Of a stretch of 64,000 nt of DNA, positions 46,644 to 57,658 are shown piece by piece. A program made the position numbers and the translations under genes. This DNA comes from Sodiomyces alkalinus F11 (Eukaryota; Ascomycota; Sordariomycetes; Glomerellales; Plectosphaerellaceae): contig NW_021167089.1 of the NCBI RefSeq assembly GCF_003711515.1, positions 1,155,799 to 1,219,798 of the forward strand, in the 5' to 3' direction. Every line of letters begins with the position of its first letter. Within the stretch, counting starts at the first letter, position 1. Below the pieces are notes generated by a model. The model did not search any database. It was not told where the DNA came from and worked only from the letters and a program-made list of their open reading frames with translations.

Positions 46644-48617
46644 ATGCCCTCGACGCAGCAGAGCGGCGATGACAAGGCGCCGTCTCTGGCGGATATGGTC
46701 TTCGAGACGGTAAATCGACACATGAATATGTACAAGGGCCCAGACGACGGGATCAGTGTTGCTAGAAGCGTCCTCCTTCTCCTCCTACTGGTTGCCGCGA
46801 TATTGTTTTCCCTTGTGATATGGATAAGAGGAGGGAAAGCGAAGGGTCAGGGAAGGGAGTCCGATACAGAAGACGTAGGAGTGTCAACAACGAAGAGGAA
46901 CCAGAAATGGAACGCACCCCCTGCGATCCCTGAGACGATCCCATTCATCTCCAACGCCATCGCGTATATCACACGCCCTAAGGCTTTTCTTGAACGTGCT
47001 GCGTGAGTTCTCACCAGACAGCCCATGAGGGAAGGGCAGTCAAGTCTAACGTTATGTTGTAAACCGCCACCTAGAAAAACGCTGTCTCGCACCAATCTGG
47101 CAACCTTCCACCTGGGTCCCATCCCTGTAACCCTCGTGACGGGATCCGCTCAGGTCCAATCACTCTTCCGTTCACAGGACGTATCGGCGGAGAGATTCCT
47201 GCTCCTCATTCTAGAGAACCTGCGCGGCATGTCCAAGTCGGATGTGGCCGGCTTCAAGGCCGATCGCACAGGGCGACGCCGTATCCCGAGAACAGACGAC
47301 GACGACAACAGCAAAAGGCTTTGGTACCGCCAGGCCGAGATCCACGAATTCATCGCCCGTCCCGAGGTGACCGCCACCCTCGCCAGGACCTTTACACGCT
47401 TCTTCTCCGCCGCGATAGAAGAGACCCAACCTCTCGGGGGCGACTGGGTCGAAGATGTCCGGATCTTCGCCTTCCTGAAGCACGAGATGGGCACCGCCGC
47501 CGTGGCGTCCCTCTCCGGGACCGAAGTCCTGCGCCGGGTGCCCAACTACGTGAAGCGGTTTTGGGAGTTTGATTCCGTCGGCCTGCGTCTGGTGTGGGGG
47601 CTCCCTCGGTTTCTTGACCCGGAACCCGTACGGGTGCGTAACGCTTTTCACGACGACGTGGCTGATTTCCTCGACGAGGCGTTCAAACAGTGGGATGCCA
47701 AGAAGAAGGAGAGAGAGGGAAGGAACGAGAAAGAGGAAGATCCAGATTGGGAACCTATTTTTGGAAACCGCTTCACGCGCCTCGCGCAGACGTTCGTCCG
47801 CGACATCGGGGTTTCGCGCCGCGGCCAGGCAGGCACGCTCAACACTCACGTTCTGGGCATCAACTCCAACACTATCCCGCTGACCGCCTGGGCGCTCTTC
47901 GAACTGGTCAAAAGGCCGGATTTATTCGCCGCCGTGCGGGAGGAGGCGAACACGGCTCTGATCCATGACCATGGGGAGGAGGGCATGGGCGAGGAGGGGC
48001 CCCAGCCGAGAGGAGGAGGAGGAAGAGGCAACCATTCTCGTCCCAGCCGCCGCCAGTTCGACCTTAAGAAACTCGTGTCCCTGCCTTTACTGCAAGCTGT
48101 CTACACCGAAGTCCTGCGCCTCCATGTTGCCATATACGTGACGCGGCAAGCCCTCCGCCCGACCACCATCGCAGGCTACAGCGTCGCCGCGGGGACATTG
48201 CTCCAAACCCCGACCAGCCTAGCGGGCCGCGACGATGCCGTCTGGGCTCGGAAACCGAATTACCCACCTGCCTCCGAATTTTGGCCCGGCCGACACCTGC
48301 GCGAGGCCCGCTCACCCACTTCTTCGTCTCCTCGTCTCGAATTCGTCCCCTCGGCCCGCAGCGCGGATTTCTTCCCCTTCGGAGGCGGTCCGTCCATCTG
48401 CCCCGGACGCCACTTTGCAAAGCAGGAAATCATGCTCGCCGTGGCGATGCTGGTCTCCCGATTTGACATGGAGTTTGTCGACTGGGTGTACCATGATGAC
48501 CACAATGGTCACGCCCGCACGAGCGACCGCGAGGCGAAGGAGGACGACCGTTTTTTTGGCGCCGCATCCGTGCCCCCCGATCGGGATATGAGAGTTCGCT
48601 GGCGGAGGATCTGGTAA
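46644..48617 (+). CDS. cytochrome P450 with non-canonical I-helix
   Basis: A 633-residue haem-thiolate enzyme in two exons, 46644-47002 and 47075-48617 (intron GTGAGT...CCTAG, codon GCA split). A strong N-terminal anchor (VLLLLLLVAAILFSLVIW, about residues 36-53) indicates ER attachment. It has ExxR as EVLR and the haem loop FGGGPSICPG with Cys about 562. The I-helix reads GINSNTIPLTAWALFEL and lacks the usual (A/G)Gx(D/E)T acid-alcohol pair. That resembles CYP7/CYP8-type enzymes and some fungal relatives, which may use an unusual oxygen-activation route or do not need external electrons. It is not closely similar to the P450 at 10720. An Arg/Gly-rich insertion sits near residue 435. Substrate unknown. 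Confidence 0.9.
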
Positions 48618-48805
48618 AAAGAAGGAGTACGCAATAGTTTGACCCATTGAGTCTAAATACAGACACTATATATAATCAATCAAATCGTCAATCAAATGGT
48701 CGTCAAATGGTATCATGTCATGCCAAAAATGAAAGAAAAAAAAAAGAAAAAAAGAAGAAAAAAATGGAAACGCCGTCACCACACCCAACAAGACTCCCAC
48801 CGTCG

Positions 48806-50785
48806 TCATCGCCCAAACACTCGCCCTCTTATTCCCCTCTTCCCTGTCACCGCCTTCACGGCCAGCCGTTCAACACGCCCGGCGTATAGCCTCATGACGT
48901 GACACACGGGGTCTCCCCAGATAACGTCTCGTAACCCTTCATCCGTCGTCGTCAGGGCGACAGCGCCCTCTTTCAATCGGTCTCCGACCGTCCGCTTGTC
49001 GCCCCTGGTCTCCGGTGTCCCGCTACGCAGCACCACGATCCTCCCCGGGGAGCTCAGCGTGCAAGTGGGCACCCTCCATACCGGGGCAGCTCGCCTCGCC
49101 CTTTTGTCCTCCTTCTTATTCTCCTTCCCGAGGGTAGGCAGCTTGGGGGCCGGCGTGGCGAGCAAGTCGAGGAGGCTTTTGATGTATGCCTTATCGGCCC
49201 TTGCTACAGGATCCCCTTCGTTGAGGAAGCTCAGGAACAGGCTCTTTCGAAACTGGGGCCCGTCCGGGGTCGCGAGGGGAAGCAAGCTGACGGGAGGTGT
49301 GCCGAAGATGACGCAGTGTACGCGACGAAAGCGACCAGCCAGCTCTCGGAGCTCGCTACGAGCGGCAGACGAGGACGAAAGCATGTGACAGTAGAGCAAG
49401 GCGGCGACAGCGCCCCCGGCAGAGTGGCCGGTGATGACCAGACTGTGGCCGGCACGGGAGGGGTCCTCGGTTAATAGCTGGCGGAGGCGAGCGGCGACGG
49501 GCCGAACCATGCGGCGGGCGACGGAAAGGAAGCCGGCATGGCAGAGGTTGCCTTCGTCGTCGAGAAAACCTCGAGGCGTGGTCGGGGCCGTCTTGAGATT
49601 CACAGCCCAGTCCACAAACGACGCAGAGCCCCGGATAGCAAAGACCAGGGCTGACTTGTCATCCACGGGGACAGATTTGATCACCATGGCCTTGGTGCCG
49701 GCTAACAAGTCGGCGGAGACGTGGGCCTCGCGCTCGGCGCCTTTGGCAGCATCGTAGACGCGTTCCGCGTACTGGGCAGCCAGGCACACCAGGCGCCAAT
49801 TCTCAACGGGGAGGCGCAGACGGGGGAGATCAGGTGGCAAACGGGCGTTGGCGTAGCATTCGACTTTGGAGAAGCAATTGCCCGCAACACCAGAGGTGAC
49901 AAGACCGACATCTTTCCCCCTGTCTGTGACCCCTGGATAGGCGTGGTACTTCTTCGGTTTCTTCCCCTCATGGCGACGCCTCCTCTCCCTACCATAGGAC
50001 CGGTCAGGCTGGGCGTCCTCCTGATAGGGAGGGTGGTGAACTATGGCCTGCTCCTGAGGACGAGGCGGCGGAAGAGGAGGAGGAGGAGGAGGAGTAGAAG
50101 GAACAGGAGGCAGAGCCCGGTAAGGATAGGTAAAGAGGTCTCTCTCATGACCCTTGTATTGGTCTCTGTCGATGCTGGTCATGACGTTGTTGAAACAGTC
50201 GGCAATGAGGTCGACACAAGCGGCAGACTGGGTTAATAGTAAGGTGGCATGGGGGTGCCAGCCCTCATGTTTACACCAGTCCTGCACAGTGGCATTGAGG
50301 TTCAGGGAAGACGAGGTGGGCTTGACAAGTTGGGTGGTAGAGGCGCCGGCTGGGGGAGTACCCGGCTGCAGTGAGTGTTGTTCCAAGTGGTGTGGCGAGG
50401 GTTGTGGCGGCGGCGGGACGAAGTAGTATTGATTTACCACGATGGGCTGCTGTTGCTGTTGCTGTTGCTGTTGTTGCTGTTGGTACTGGTGGTGCTGGTG
50501 CGGCTGCGATGGTAGCTGTGGGTGCGCTTGTTGTGGTCGGTATCCCGTTTGGAATCCTACAGGCGCGGGCTGTTGAGGAGAATGATGGTGGCTGTGGCCT
50601 ACAACTTGACCGTTTCCTTGTTGCTGTGTCCAGTTCGAAGGGCTCTGAGTCTGAGTGCGCATCTGGGTCGTGGGATTCGAGTTCGTGTACTGCTGTCCCG
50701 GAAGAGGACGCGGAGGGGCTGGTGATGTTGCGTGGTCGTTCGAGTTTTTCTTGAGGTTTGCCTTGGATTTACTGAACAGGCCCAT
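48806..50785 (-). CDS. class-3 lipase-like alpha/beta-hydrolase
   Basis: A 659-residue single-exon protein. The nucleophile elbow is GHSAGG with Ser455. NEGDPVARAD (likely catalytic Asp) and VCHVMRLY (likely His) follow in the order expected for a lipase_3 fold. The first 290 residues are disordered and unusual for a lipase: Gln/His/Pro-rich with a run of about 12 Gln (50446-50481), then Pro runs. No signal peptide is visible (N-terminus MGLFSKSKANLKK), so it is probably intracellular. Gly2 after Met makes N-myristoylation conceivable. The Copia element is inserted about 480 bp upstream of this start codon. The hydrolase call is solid; the lipid substrate is inferred. Confidence 0.85.
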   Translation of the reverse strand: MGLFSKSKANLKKNSNDHATSPAPPRPLPGQQYTNSNPTTQMRTQTQSPSNWTQQQGNGQVVGHSHHHSPQQPAPVGFQTGYRPQQAHPQLPSQPHQHHQYQQQQQQQQQQQQPIVVNQYYFVPPPPQPSPHHLEQHSLQPGTPPAGASTTQLVKPTSSSLNLNATVQDWCKHEGWHPHATLLLTQSAACVDLIADCFNNVMTSIDRDQYKGHERDLFTYPYRALPPVPSTPPPPPPLPPPRPQEQAIVHHPPYQEDAQPDRSYGRERRRRHEGKKPKKYHAYPGVTDRGKDVGLVTSGVAGNCFSKVECYANARLPPDLPRLRLPVENWRLVCLAAQYAERVYDAAKGAEREAHVSADLLAGTKAMVIKSVPVDDKSALVFAIRGSASFVDWAVNLKTAPTTPRGFLDDEGNLCHAGFLSVARRMVRPVAARLRQLLTEDPSRAGHSLVITGHSAGGAVAALLYCHMLSSSSAARSELRELAGRFRRVHCVIFGTPPVSLLPLATPDGPQFRKSLFLSFLNEGDPVARADKAYIKSLLDLLATPAPKLPTLGKENKKEDKRARRAAPVWRVPTCTLSSPGRIVVLRSGTPETRGDKRTVGDRLKEGAVALTTTDEGLRDVIWGDPVCHVMRLYAGRVERLAVKAVTGKRGIRGRVFGR

Positions 50786-51260
50786 CGTTGCTGGTTGTTG
50801 TTGTTGTTGAAGGGATGTGACATGTCCCTCGCTACCCTAACGCCCGGGCATCTCTTTGAATGTGCCTTAACCTCGGATCGTGGGCGTGTCGGATACACGT
50901 TGTACACAGGGAACAACGGGCTCCTGCTTTCTCGGTCATATAGGGAGGAAGAATGTGAGATGAGACTGCGGCGGCAAAGAGATAGAAGTAGGTTTCTCCA
51001 GTGTCAGTCTACCAGATGACAGGGGAGAGATGAACGAAGGGTGTCGATATGTCCATGTAGAGGGGATGAGGGGATGAGAGTTATCTTAGGGCAAGTTACA
51101 ACGTTAGATATCCTCCCAGATGACGATATCGATGAGTGAGCGAGTAAGTTGGCCAACGGTGCCGTACCAAGGTAGGCGGAGGTAAAGTACCATAAGGTAG
51201 ATGGGTTCCGGATACCTAGGTACCTAAGGTACCTAGGTAGTGTAAATGTAGGGCATAAGA
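50786..51260. promoter_or_regulatory. lipase promoter region up to the Copia insertion
   Basis: The interval between the lipase start and the Copia target site. It holds a tandem palindromic cluster at 51211-51240 (CCTAGGTACCT type) just before the insertion point. Confidence 0.45.
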
Positions 51261-51265
51261 GATGA
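51261..51265. repeat. target-site duplication of the Copia element (left)
   Basis: GATGA directly precedes the left LTR; the same five bases follow the right LTR at 57654-57658. Confidence 0.9.
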
Positions 51266-51723
51266 TGTCAGCATATAAATAAGGTACGCAAAAGATGTGT
51301 GTCGCATGGGCACACGGACCACGACGTGGTCCATAGGGGATCCAGGGGGGATCCACGCCATGACTAAGGGCTTCGGATATGACAGGGGCGGATACCGGAA
51401 AAGACCGGATGGGATCCAAATGACTTGGTACCCATAACAGAGTCTTCACCACCCAAATTAAGGGCATAAGAGACTCTCCCAGATGTAACTTGACATAATA
51501 CAGACACACGAGATTTCTGCTCTACTAAGTTAATCATTCAAGTGCCTTTTGACGCGACAATGTGTGTGTGCATTGAAGAAGAGTAAAAGATACTCTGCGG
51601 AAATGTCTAACTATGAAGTAAAAGGAGGGGAAATTAATATGGATACATCGGTCGGAAGTACCCTATCCGTCTACAGAAATAGCGTAAGTCACACCCCGAT
51701 AAGATGGCTATAGGCATCTAACA
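51266..51723 (-). repeat. left LTR of the Copia element, interrupted by a solo LTR
   Basis: LTR sequence is 51266-51299 plus 51565-51723 (193 bp in total). It differs from the right LTR mainly by G/A transitions. The 260-bp insertion and one 5-bp duplication sit between the two parts. Confidence 0.92.
51300..51559 (+). mobile_element. solo LTR (second family), copy 1, nested
   Basis: 260 bp with perfect TGTCGC...GCGACA termini and a 5-bp target duplication ATGTG (51295-51299 and 51560-51564), inserted in the Copia left LTR. The reverse complement of 62491-62753 is the same element. It carries a 7-bp inverted repeat, GGACCAC/GTGGTCC. It has little RIP damage, so it arrived or escaped after the Copia interior was mutated. 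Confidence 0.92.
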
Positions 51724-51735
51724 CACCCCCCTGGA
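51724..51735 (-). other. probable polypurine tract of the Copia element
   Basis: CACCCCCCTGG-type sequence abuts the left LTR; read in reverse it is purine-rich, AGGGGGGTG, as needed for plus-strand priming. Confidence 0.6.
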
Positions 51736-54700
51736 ACTGCAGGATTAATCCTGACTATTCTGCTTAATTAAAGCCGTAAATCTAGAGTAAAATAGAGGCC
51801 TAGATATCAATCTAACAGTTAAACGACTTATTAAAAAGCGCGCTCTTTTTATAACTAAAAACGTTAAAAACGTGTAAAAACAGGTGGCTAAATTAACCCT
51901 AAAACTATATTAAAAACGGGTGCCTAAATAACAATCTAAAGGGCACTAAAATAACGGTTAATCTAGGCTATAGATTATAAACTTAGCACCGCGCCTTTTA
52001 TAAATTGCCTTAAGCCCCCTAGCTTAGGACCTCTATCCCTAGCAGATATATAAACGCCTTATATTTCTACGGGGGAAGTACCTTAGTTAGCCTATCGCTG
52101 ACTATCTCTTAGGTCGAGATTTAGGCGATTAGGACCTTCTTCTATTAAACGACCTATCGGATCTCAAGGGCGTGGATATCTAGATACTTTAATCTAGATA
52201 TAACCTAAAGGCGTAATGCCTCTAAAAGGATCCTTATTAAGTTGTTATCGTAGTATATTGTTAAAGGCTTATTTTTAAAGGTTAAGGTTAGGTCGCGTAT
52301 TAATCGTCTAATCGCGATATACTACCTAGTAATAGTAGAAAGGGCTATAAGCTCGGCTTTAGTACTAGAGGTTATAACGCTTATTTGCTTATTTACCTTT
52401 TAGCCTATAGGGCCACCGAATAATAATATAGTATAGCCTTAGGAATTATACTGAGTCTTACAGTTATCCTTAAAGGCTACGTTAAAAGTATAGTAAAGTG
52501 CGTGCTATAGGTAGTTATTACGTGGTCTAAAGTAAAGGTATAAGGACTTAGTGGAGGCGAGGTACTTTAAATACCTGTCTATGGTATCGTGATACTATTT
52601 TAACGGGTTAGTGTTAAATTCCGTAAGCCTCGAAGCGGCTTTAAAGATATTAGGCCTTATTTAATAGGCGGCGTAGTTAATAGAGCCGACTTTTCGTAGA
52701 TATAGGTGGATTAAATCTATAGAGGCCTGCTTGGTTATAGGTTATAAAATATTAGGAAAAGGAAAAGGGCTTTTAACCCTACGCCTACTATAATCTACCT
52801 ATAACACCTTAATCTTTTCGGTGATATAGTTCTCGAGGGAAAGCTATAGCCGATATTATTAGCGGTCGCGAACCACTCTAATCCCTAGGAACTACTTAAG
52901 TGGGCTAAGGTCCTTTACTTAAAAGTACTACTATATCCGTTATATAAGAGAATTAGTAGTAGATTAATATTCCTTCCTATAGATTAGAATAATATCGTCC
53001 AAGTAGAAGAAGACGATTAGTTCTTTGCTTTTAAAGACGTAATCGTCTTTAGTTAGTTACTTTAGGTCGTACTTACCTAAAACGGAAGAGAGTTATTCGT
53101 GCTATAGCTTAGGGGAGCGATATAGGCTATATAACGCCCTACGTAGGCGTTATATACCGCGCAAGGGTAGTCGCGATAGCTTTAAGATAGCCTTAAGGTC
53201 CTCGTCGCTCTTTATGCCTTTTACTACTTAAAGTAGCGGCTAGCTAGGTGGATCCTTAACGTAAATCTCTTCGTTAAGGGTAGCGTTAGTGAAGGCGTTA
53301 ACGGTATTAAGCTAACGTGTCTTTAGATTAAAATATGCAGTAATAGCTATTAACGACCTAAAGGTCCTGCCGGCGAGGGTACAGGCGTAGGCGTTAAGGT
53401 GATTTTTAGGCTATTAATCTCCTCGCACGTATAACCTCGCCTTAAACTTACTAACGTACCCTGACGGGTTAACCTTATACTTAAAGACCTATTTAAGGTC
53501 TAAGGCACGTTACCCACCCTAGGGCTGCTCTACTGCTTTAAAGGTGCCTATTAACCTAAGTGTATCCACCTCTTATACGGCTGCTCTAAGCTATTATAGC
53601 TTATAGGGGCTCTTTAGTATCTAAGACTAATTTAACGGTTCCTTAGGTATCTCGCGGCGTAGTAGCGGCTTTTTCGGCTTCTTAAAGGTGTAGTAGGAGA
53701 CGTAATCGTTATATCTGGAAGGAGGTCGGCGATTATAAGCAGGCCGCCCTATAGGAGTAGGCGTTAAAGCTAAAGCAGGCGAATAAGAGGTTAGTTAATA
53801 GGCCGTAATAGTAGTAGTAGTAGTAGGATTAGACTTAGCTGCTAAAGATAGGGTTGCTGCTTATGGATTAGAGGATTAAGGAGTAGTAGTAGTGGTAGTG
53901 GTCTTTTTAAGAACAGATTAGTTGGGTGATAGTAATCCTATCCCGATAGTATCGTCGGTAGCCTCGCCTATAGCCTCCTCTAAGGTGGAGGAAGATCCTA
54001 AGGAAGAACCGCTAGTATCTTTAGATTCCTCTTAATCACTGCGTTCAACTGGAGGATTATTAGGAGGTGGCGAAAAGGGCGTATAAGTAGGCCTTAAAGA
54101 TGAAGAGGTTATTAAAGAGGGTAAAATTAGTGCTTTTAGTGCTATTATTAAAGAGGAGGGTAAAATAGCTATTAAAGAGGGTAAAGTAATAGTAGGTATA
54201 ACGGCAGGCACCGTACCTGCCGCGGCCGTGGTAGCCGTTCCACGTGATACCTCTTAGTTAGTAACCTATTAGTTTTTAGAGGCGTTTTCGGTGGTTTTTA
54301 CGTTAGTAGTGGTTTTTAATCCTTTACTACTACCGCCGGCCACCCCCCTAGATCTTAACGATTAAGGTTGCTATTAACGGTGCCTTTCTTTCTATAAAGC
54401 CTCCCTTATAGAGTTCTGCAGCGTTACTATAGGTATACCGAAATCGACGATATCTATTATAACTCTAAAAGGGTCGTGAATACCTTAATCTAACGGTAGA
54501 TTAAGGTTATCGAAAAGCTATATAGGTATAGGCATATTAGGCTCTTTCTCTCCATTTTTATAAAGGACTAACTCGTTAAAAATAACGTCCCTTATACGTA
54601 GGATTCTATCCCCTAATTAAGGAACTAAAATCCGAAAGATATTAATGCCCTTAAAGCCGATTAAATATCCGATATACGCTCTCGGCGCTAGCTTCTCGTT

Positions 54701-57445
54701 CTTACGGCGACTTCGTAGGTAGTTAGTAGTTAACGCGTATGCCTTATAACTATACCTCTTTAGGCAAGAAATTAAGAGATTAGTTCCGGCTATAAAACTA
54801 ATAATACCCTCTTTTTATAGCCACGCATTTAATACTCCCTTAGGGGTTTACTAACCTAGATCCCTGTGTGGAATCCGGTTATATAAGTATATAGCTACTA
54901 TAATAATCTCTAGCTATAAATCCTATTAGAAGCCTAAGGTATCTGCTAATACCCTCGCGATAGTGAAGATAATACCCCTATACCGTTTAGCGTTAGCGTT
55001 CTATACGGCTATATAAGGAGCCGATCTTTCTAGCAGGATACCACGATCTAAAGACTAGTTATCTAGCTTCTTCTATAGCGTCCTCTCTCCATCGTGTCTA
55101 ATCACACTAATAAGTAGCCTATACTGCCTTTATAAGAAGAGTTCAAAGTTAGCTATTAAGGATAGTATATATTTATGCCCTAGTATCGTTCTAGTTACGT
55201 TTTTATATGTGTAGGGATTATAGAATAGGGTAATAGTATTATTACCGTTAGCAGCAGGATCTATAGAAAACAGGTCCACGTTAATCCTCTAAAAAGGCCT
55301 TATTAGCCTATAGATAGGTGGACATCGCGATACTATCCTTTTTACCTTACTAATAGCGTAAGCCTTATAGTCTACCACTAAAGGTGCCGCTCTTCCTTCT
55401 TTTAAAGCCACGATACCTCCTACATAGCCTTTTAATAACTATGCTAGTGCTTAAGGGTTTACGTGCCCTAGCCTCTCGTACTATAAACGGGTATCTGCTA
55501 CGCTTATAGACTTTAGTTCTCTTAAGCTATTAAAATAGCTCTGCTACTATAATCGTTATAGCGTGCCCTCGGTTACTTTAAGGGTATATTAGCCGTTAAC
55601 GTTAATTAACGGTAGGCAGGTATATCGGTCTATTACTAAGATATCTCTGCCAGTTATAAAAATAGCGGTCTAATCCTTTTATAACCTGCGTGTAGTAAGT
55701 AGTGTTATAGGATATCTATCTATAAACGCTATATTCTTTAATATAAGGGTATAGGCATAACCTTTAGTATCTTTAACCTAAAAACGTAGCGTGCCGTACC
55801 CCTTTACTGGATTAAAGGTGCCGCTACCTATATAAAATCTGACGATAGTGGTAGTAGGCTAGAAGTCCTTAAGTAGGTGGCGTTAATTAGTTATATGCCT
55901 TAAGGACCCCGAATCGATTAATAACTAGTTAAAGAGGTCGTTACTAACCACCTTTTTAGTCTATAGGAGCGAGAAAACCGACGGCGAGGCTAAAGAGGTA
56001 TTTAATACTACCTCTTTACCTATAAAATTAGAGGTAAAATATATATCGTAAGAGCTATTGTTAGAATCCTTTTCCTTATTATTAACGAAATTAGATACTT
56101 CCTTAGACTAATCTTTCTCTAGTGACTTAGCTTTAGTCTCTTTTACCTTATTTTTTGCCTTATCGATATCCTTTTTAATATACTCCCTAAACTTCTTTTA
56201 CTTAGAAGCACTCTAGCTCTTAATAACGCGGTCGTAGCATTCCACTACCTCCTTTATAGGCGTAAAGCCCTTTTAGCAGTGCGTCGGATTAATGTTCGGG
56301 CAGCTACTCCACGGAAAGTAATAGCGTTTAGCTCTTCCTATCTTAACGTAATCGTAGATATATTCCCGAGGTGCCGAAGAACCCTTTTTTCCCTATTACT
56401 ACTAACCTCCTTAATTAGTAGGCTACTATCTACTATCTTTATCCTTTCTTAGAAATATCGCCGTATAAAACGATAACGATATAGGCTTCCTTTTAAGCCT
56501 ATAAAAATAACTATAGCGTAATTAAACCGTATATTCCTTTATAACCTTTTTAATAGTAGGTTAGTCTTCCGCCTCTTACGTTAAAACCCTTATAAATCAT
56601 ACCTTTAATTACTCGGGAGCTATAATACCGATAGCCCTAAAAAACGTATTAAGTTAATCCTCGTTAGTATTAGATCTAACGCTATAGATTTTCGAATCTC
56701 GGTATAGCGTTATAAAGTCCTAAAGCCAGCGCTTATAGGGTATCCTCCGTATATTTTATATATACTCTTCGTATCTCTTCTTAACTAAGGACTTCTAGGC
56801 AGCGTTAGTAGGCTTAAGATAGTCTTTTAAGGTAATCAGGATATCTTTAACCTCCTTCTTCCCCGAGTACTAATCTTTAAGGTTAGGATTAACTATCTTC
56901 GCGATATAGTCGTGAAGAGTAGCTAGGCTATATTACTATTACTACCACTTATTCTCCTTAACCTGCTATAGCTTAAACTAACGATCCTAGGCTTTCTCTT
57001 CGTCTTCCACTAATTATAGAGGTTCCGAGGATTTAAGCTAAGGAGGACGTTTAGATTCCTCGAGGTCTAGATTAATAAGGTTAAAGACCTGGTTAGCGTA
57101 GGCTATCTGTATAATAGCCTTAATCTAATAACGCTATTCTTTTAGTAAGGTAAGGATCGTATAGGCTATCGTGGGTAACGCCGTATTTAAGGCTATCGTC
57201 TAACTAACTAGGACTATAGGGAAATAAACTATCGAAACCGACTATAATAGACCGATTAAATAAGGAGCGATAGAACGATTAAGAGGTTAAGCGATTAAGC
57301 GATTTAAATAATGAAATAACGGAATAACGGTTATAATAAAGCAGGCAGACGTAGCTAATAATACTAAACTAACCGCTATAGACTTAAGACTATTTTAACT
57401 GCCTTAAAGCTATAGGATCTATCGGAATAGCTTTATTTATTAGAA
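51736..57445 (-). pseudogene. decayed Copia gag-pol
   Basis: Reverse-strand reading gives recognisable pieces among many stops. The Copia-type reverse transcriptase lies at about 53540-52960, with FKYKV.PSGYVSKFKARL, a TLAGRTFRSL block, and YLDD at 53005-52994. RNase H lies at about 52385-52240, with SSTKAELIALS at 52366-52340. Integrase and gag should lie at about 55600-54700 and 57300-56200 by family order, but I could not pin their motifs. Stops fall where Gln, Trp or Arg would be expected, as RIP predicts. No intact frame remains. Confidence 0.85.
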
Positions 57446-57460
57446 CGCCAGGCTTATAAC
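57446..57460 (-). other. probable primer-binding site (initiator tRNA-Met anticodon arm)
   Basis: Directly inside the right LTR, read in reverse: GTTATAAGCCTGGCG. Allowing one RIP-type G-to-A change it complements the anticodon arm of initiator tRNA-Met (GGCTCATAAC), the half-tRNA priming known for Copia-type elements. The match to this host's tRNA is inferred. Confidence 0.55.
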
Positions 57461-57653
57461 TATTAGTATATAAATAAGGTGCGCAAAAGATATATATATA
57501 TATTAAAGAAGAGTAAAAGATACTCTGCGGAAATATCTAACTATAAAGTAAAAGGAGGGGAAATTAATATGGATACATCGGTCGGAAGTACCCTATCCGT
57601 CTACAGAAATGGCGTAAGTCACACCCCGATAAGGTGGCTGTAGGCATCTGACA
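57461..57653 (-). repeat. right LTR of the Copia element
   Basis: 193 bp from TATTAG (mutated TGTCAG) to CTGACA, equal in length to the left LTR without its insertion. Confidence 0.92.
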
Positions 57654-57658
57654 GATGA
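57654..57658. repeat. target-site duplication of the Copia element (right)
   Basis: GATGA, identical to 51261-51265. Confidence 0.9.

Larger units (their letters stand above)
51266..57653 (-). mobile_element. full-length Ty1/Copia retrotransposon, RIP-inactivated
   Basis: Bounded by 193-bp LTRs starting TGTCAG and ending CTGACA, with GATGA duplications on both sides. Removing the nested solo LTR and one duplication (265 bp), the element is about 6.1 kb. Reverse orientation is shown by a polypurine tract (read in reverse) next to the left LTR, a primer-binding site next to the right LTR, and reverse-strand coding remnants. In those, reverse transcriptase precedes RNase H, and the Copia-type RT family is recognisable. 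The interior is saturated with stops from C-to-T/G-to-A transitions, while the outer LTR edges are nearly intact. Confidence 0.92.

Noticed and set aside
10720..48617. secondary-metabolite gene cluster, suggested by two P450s
   Set aside because: They are about 34 kb apart, of different types, separated by housekeeping genes, and no PKS, NRPS or terpene synthase is present.
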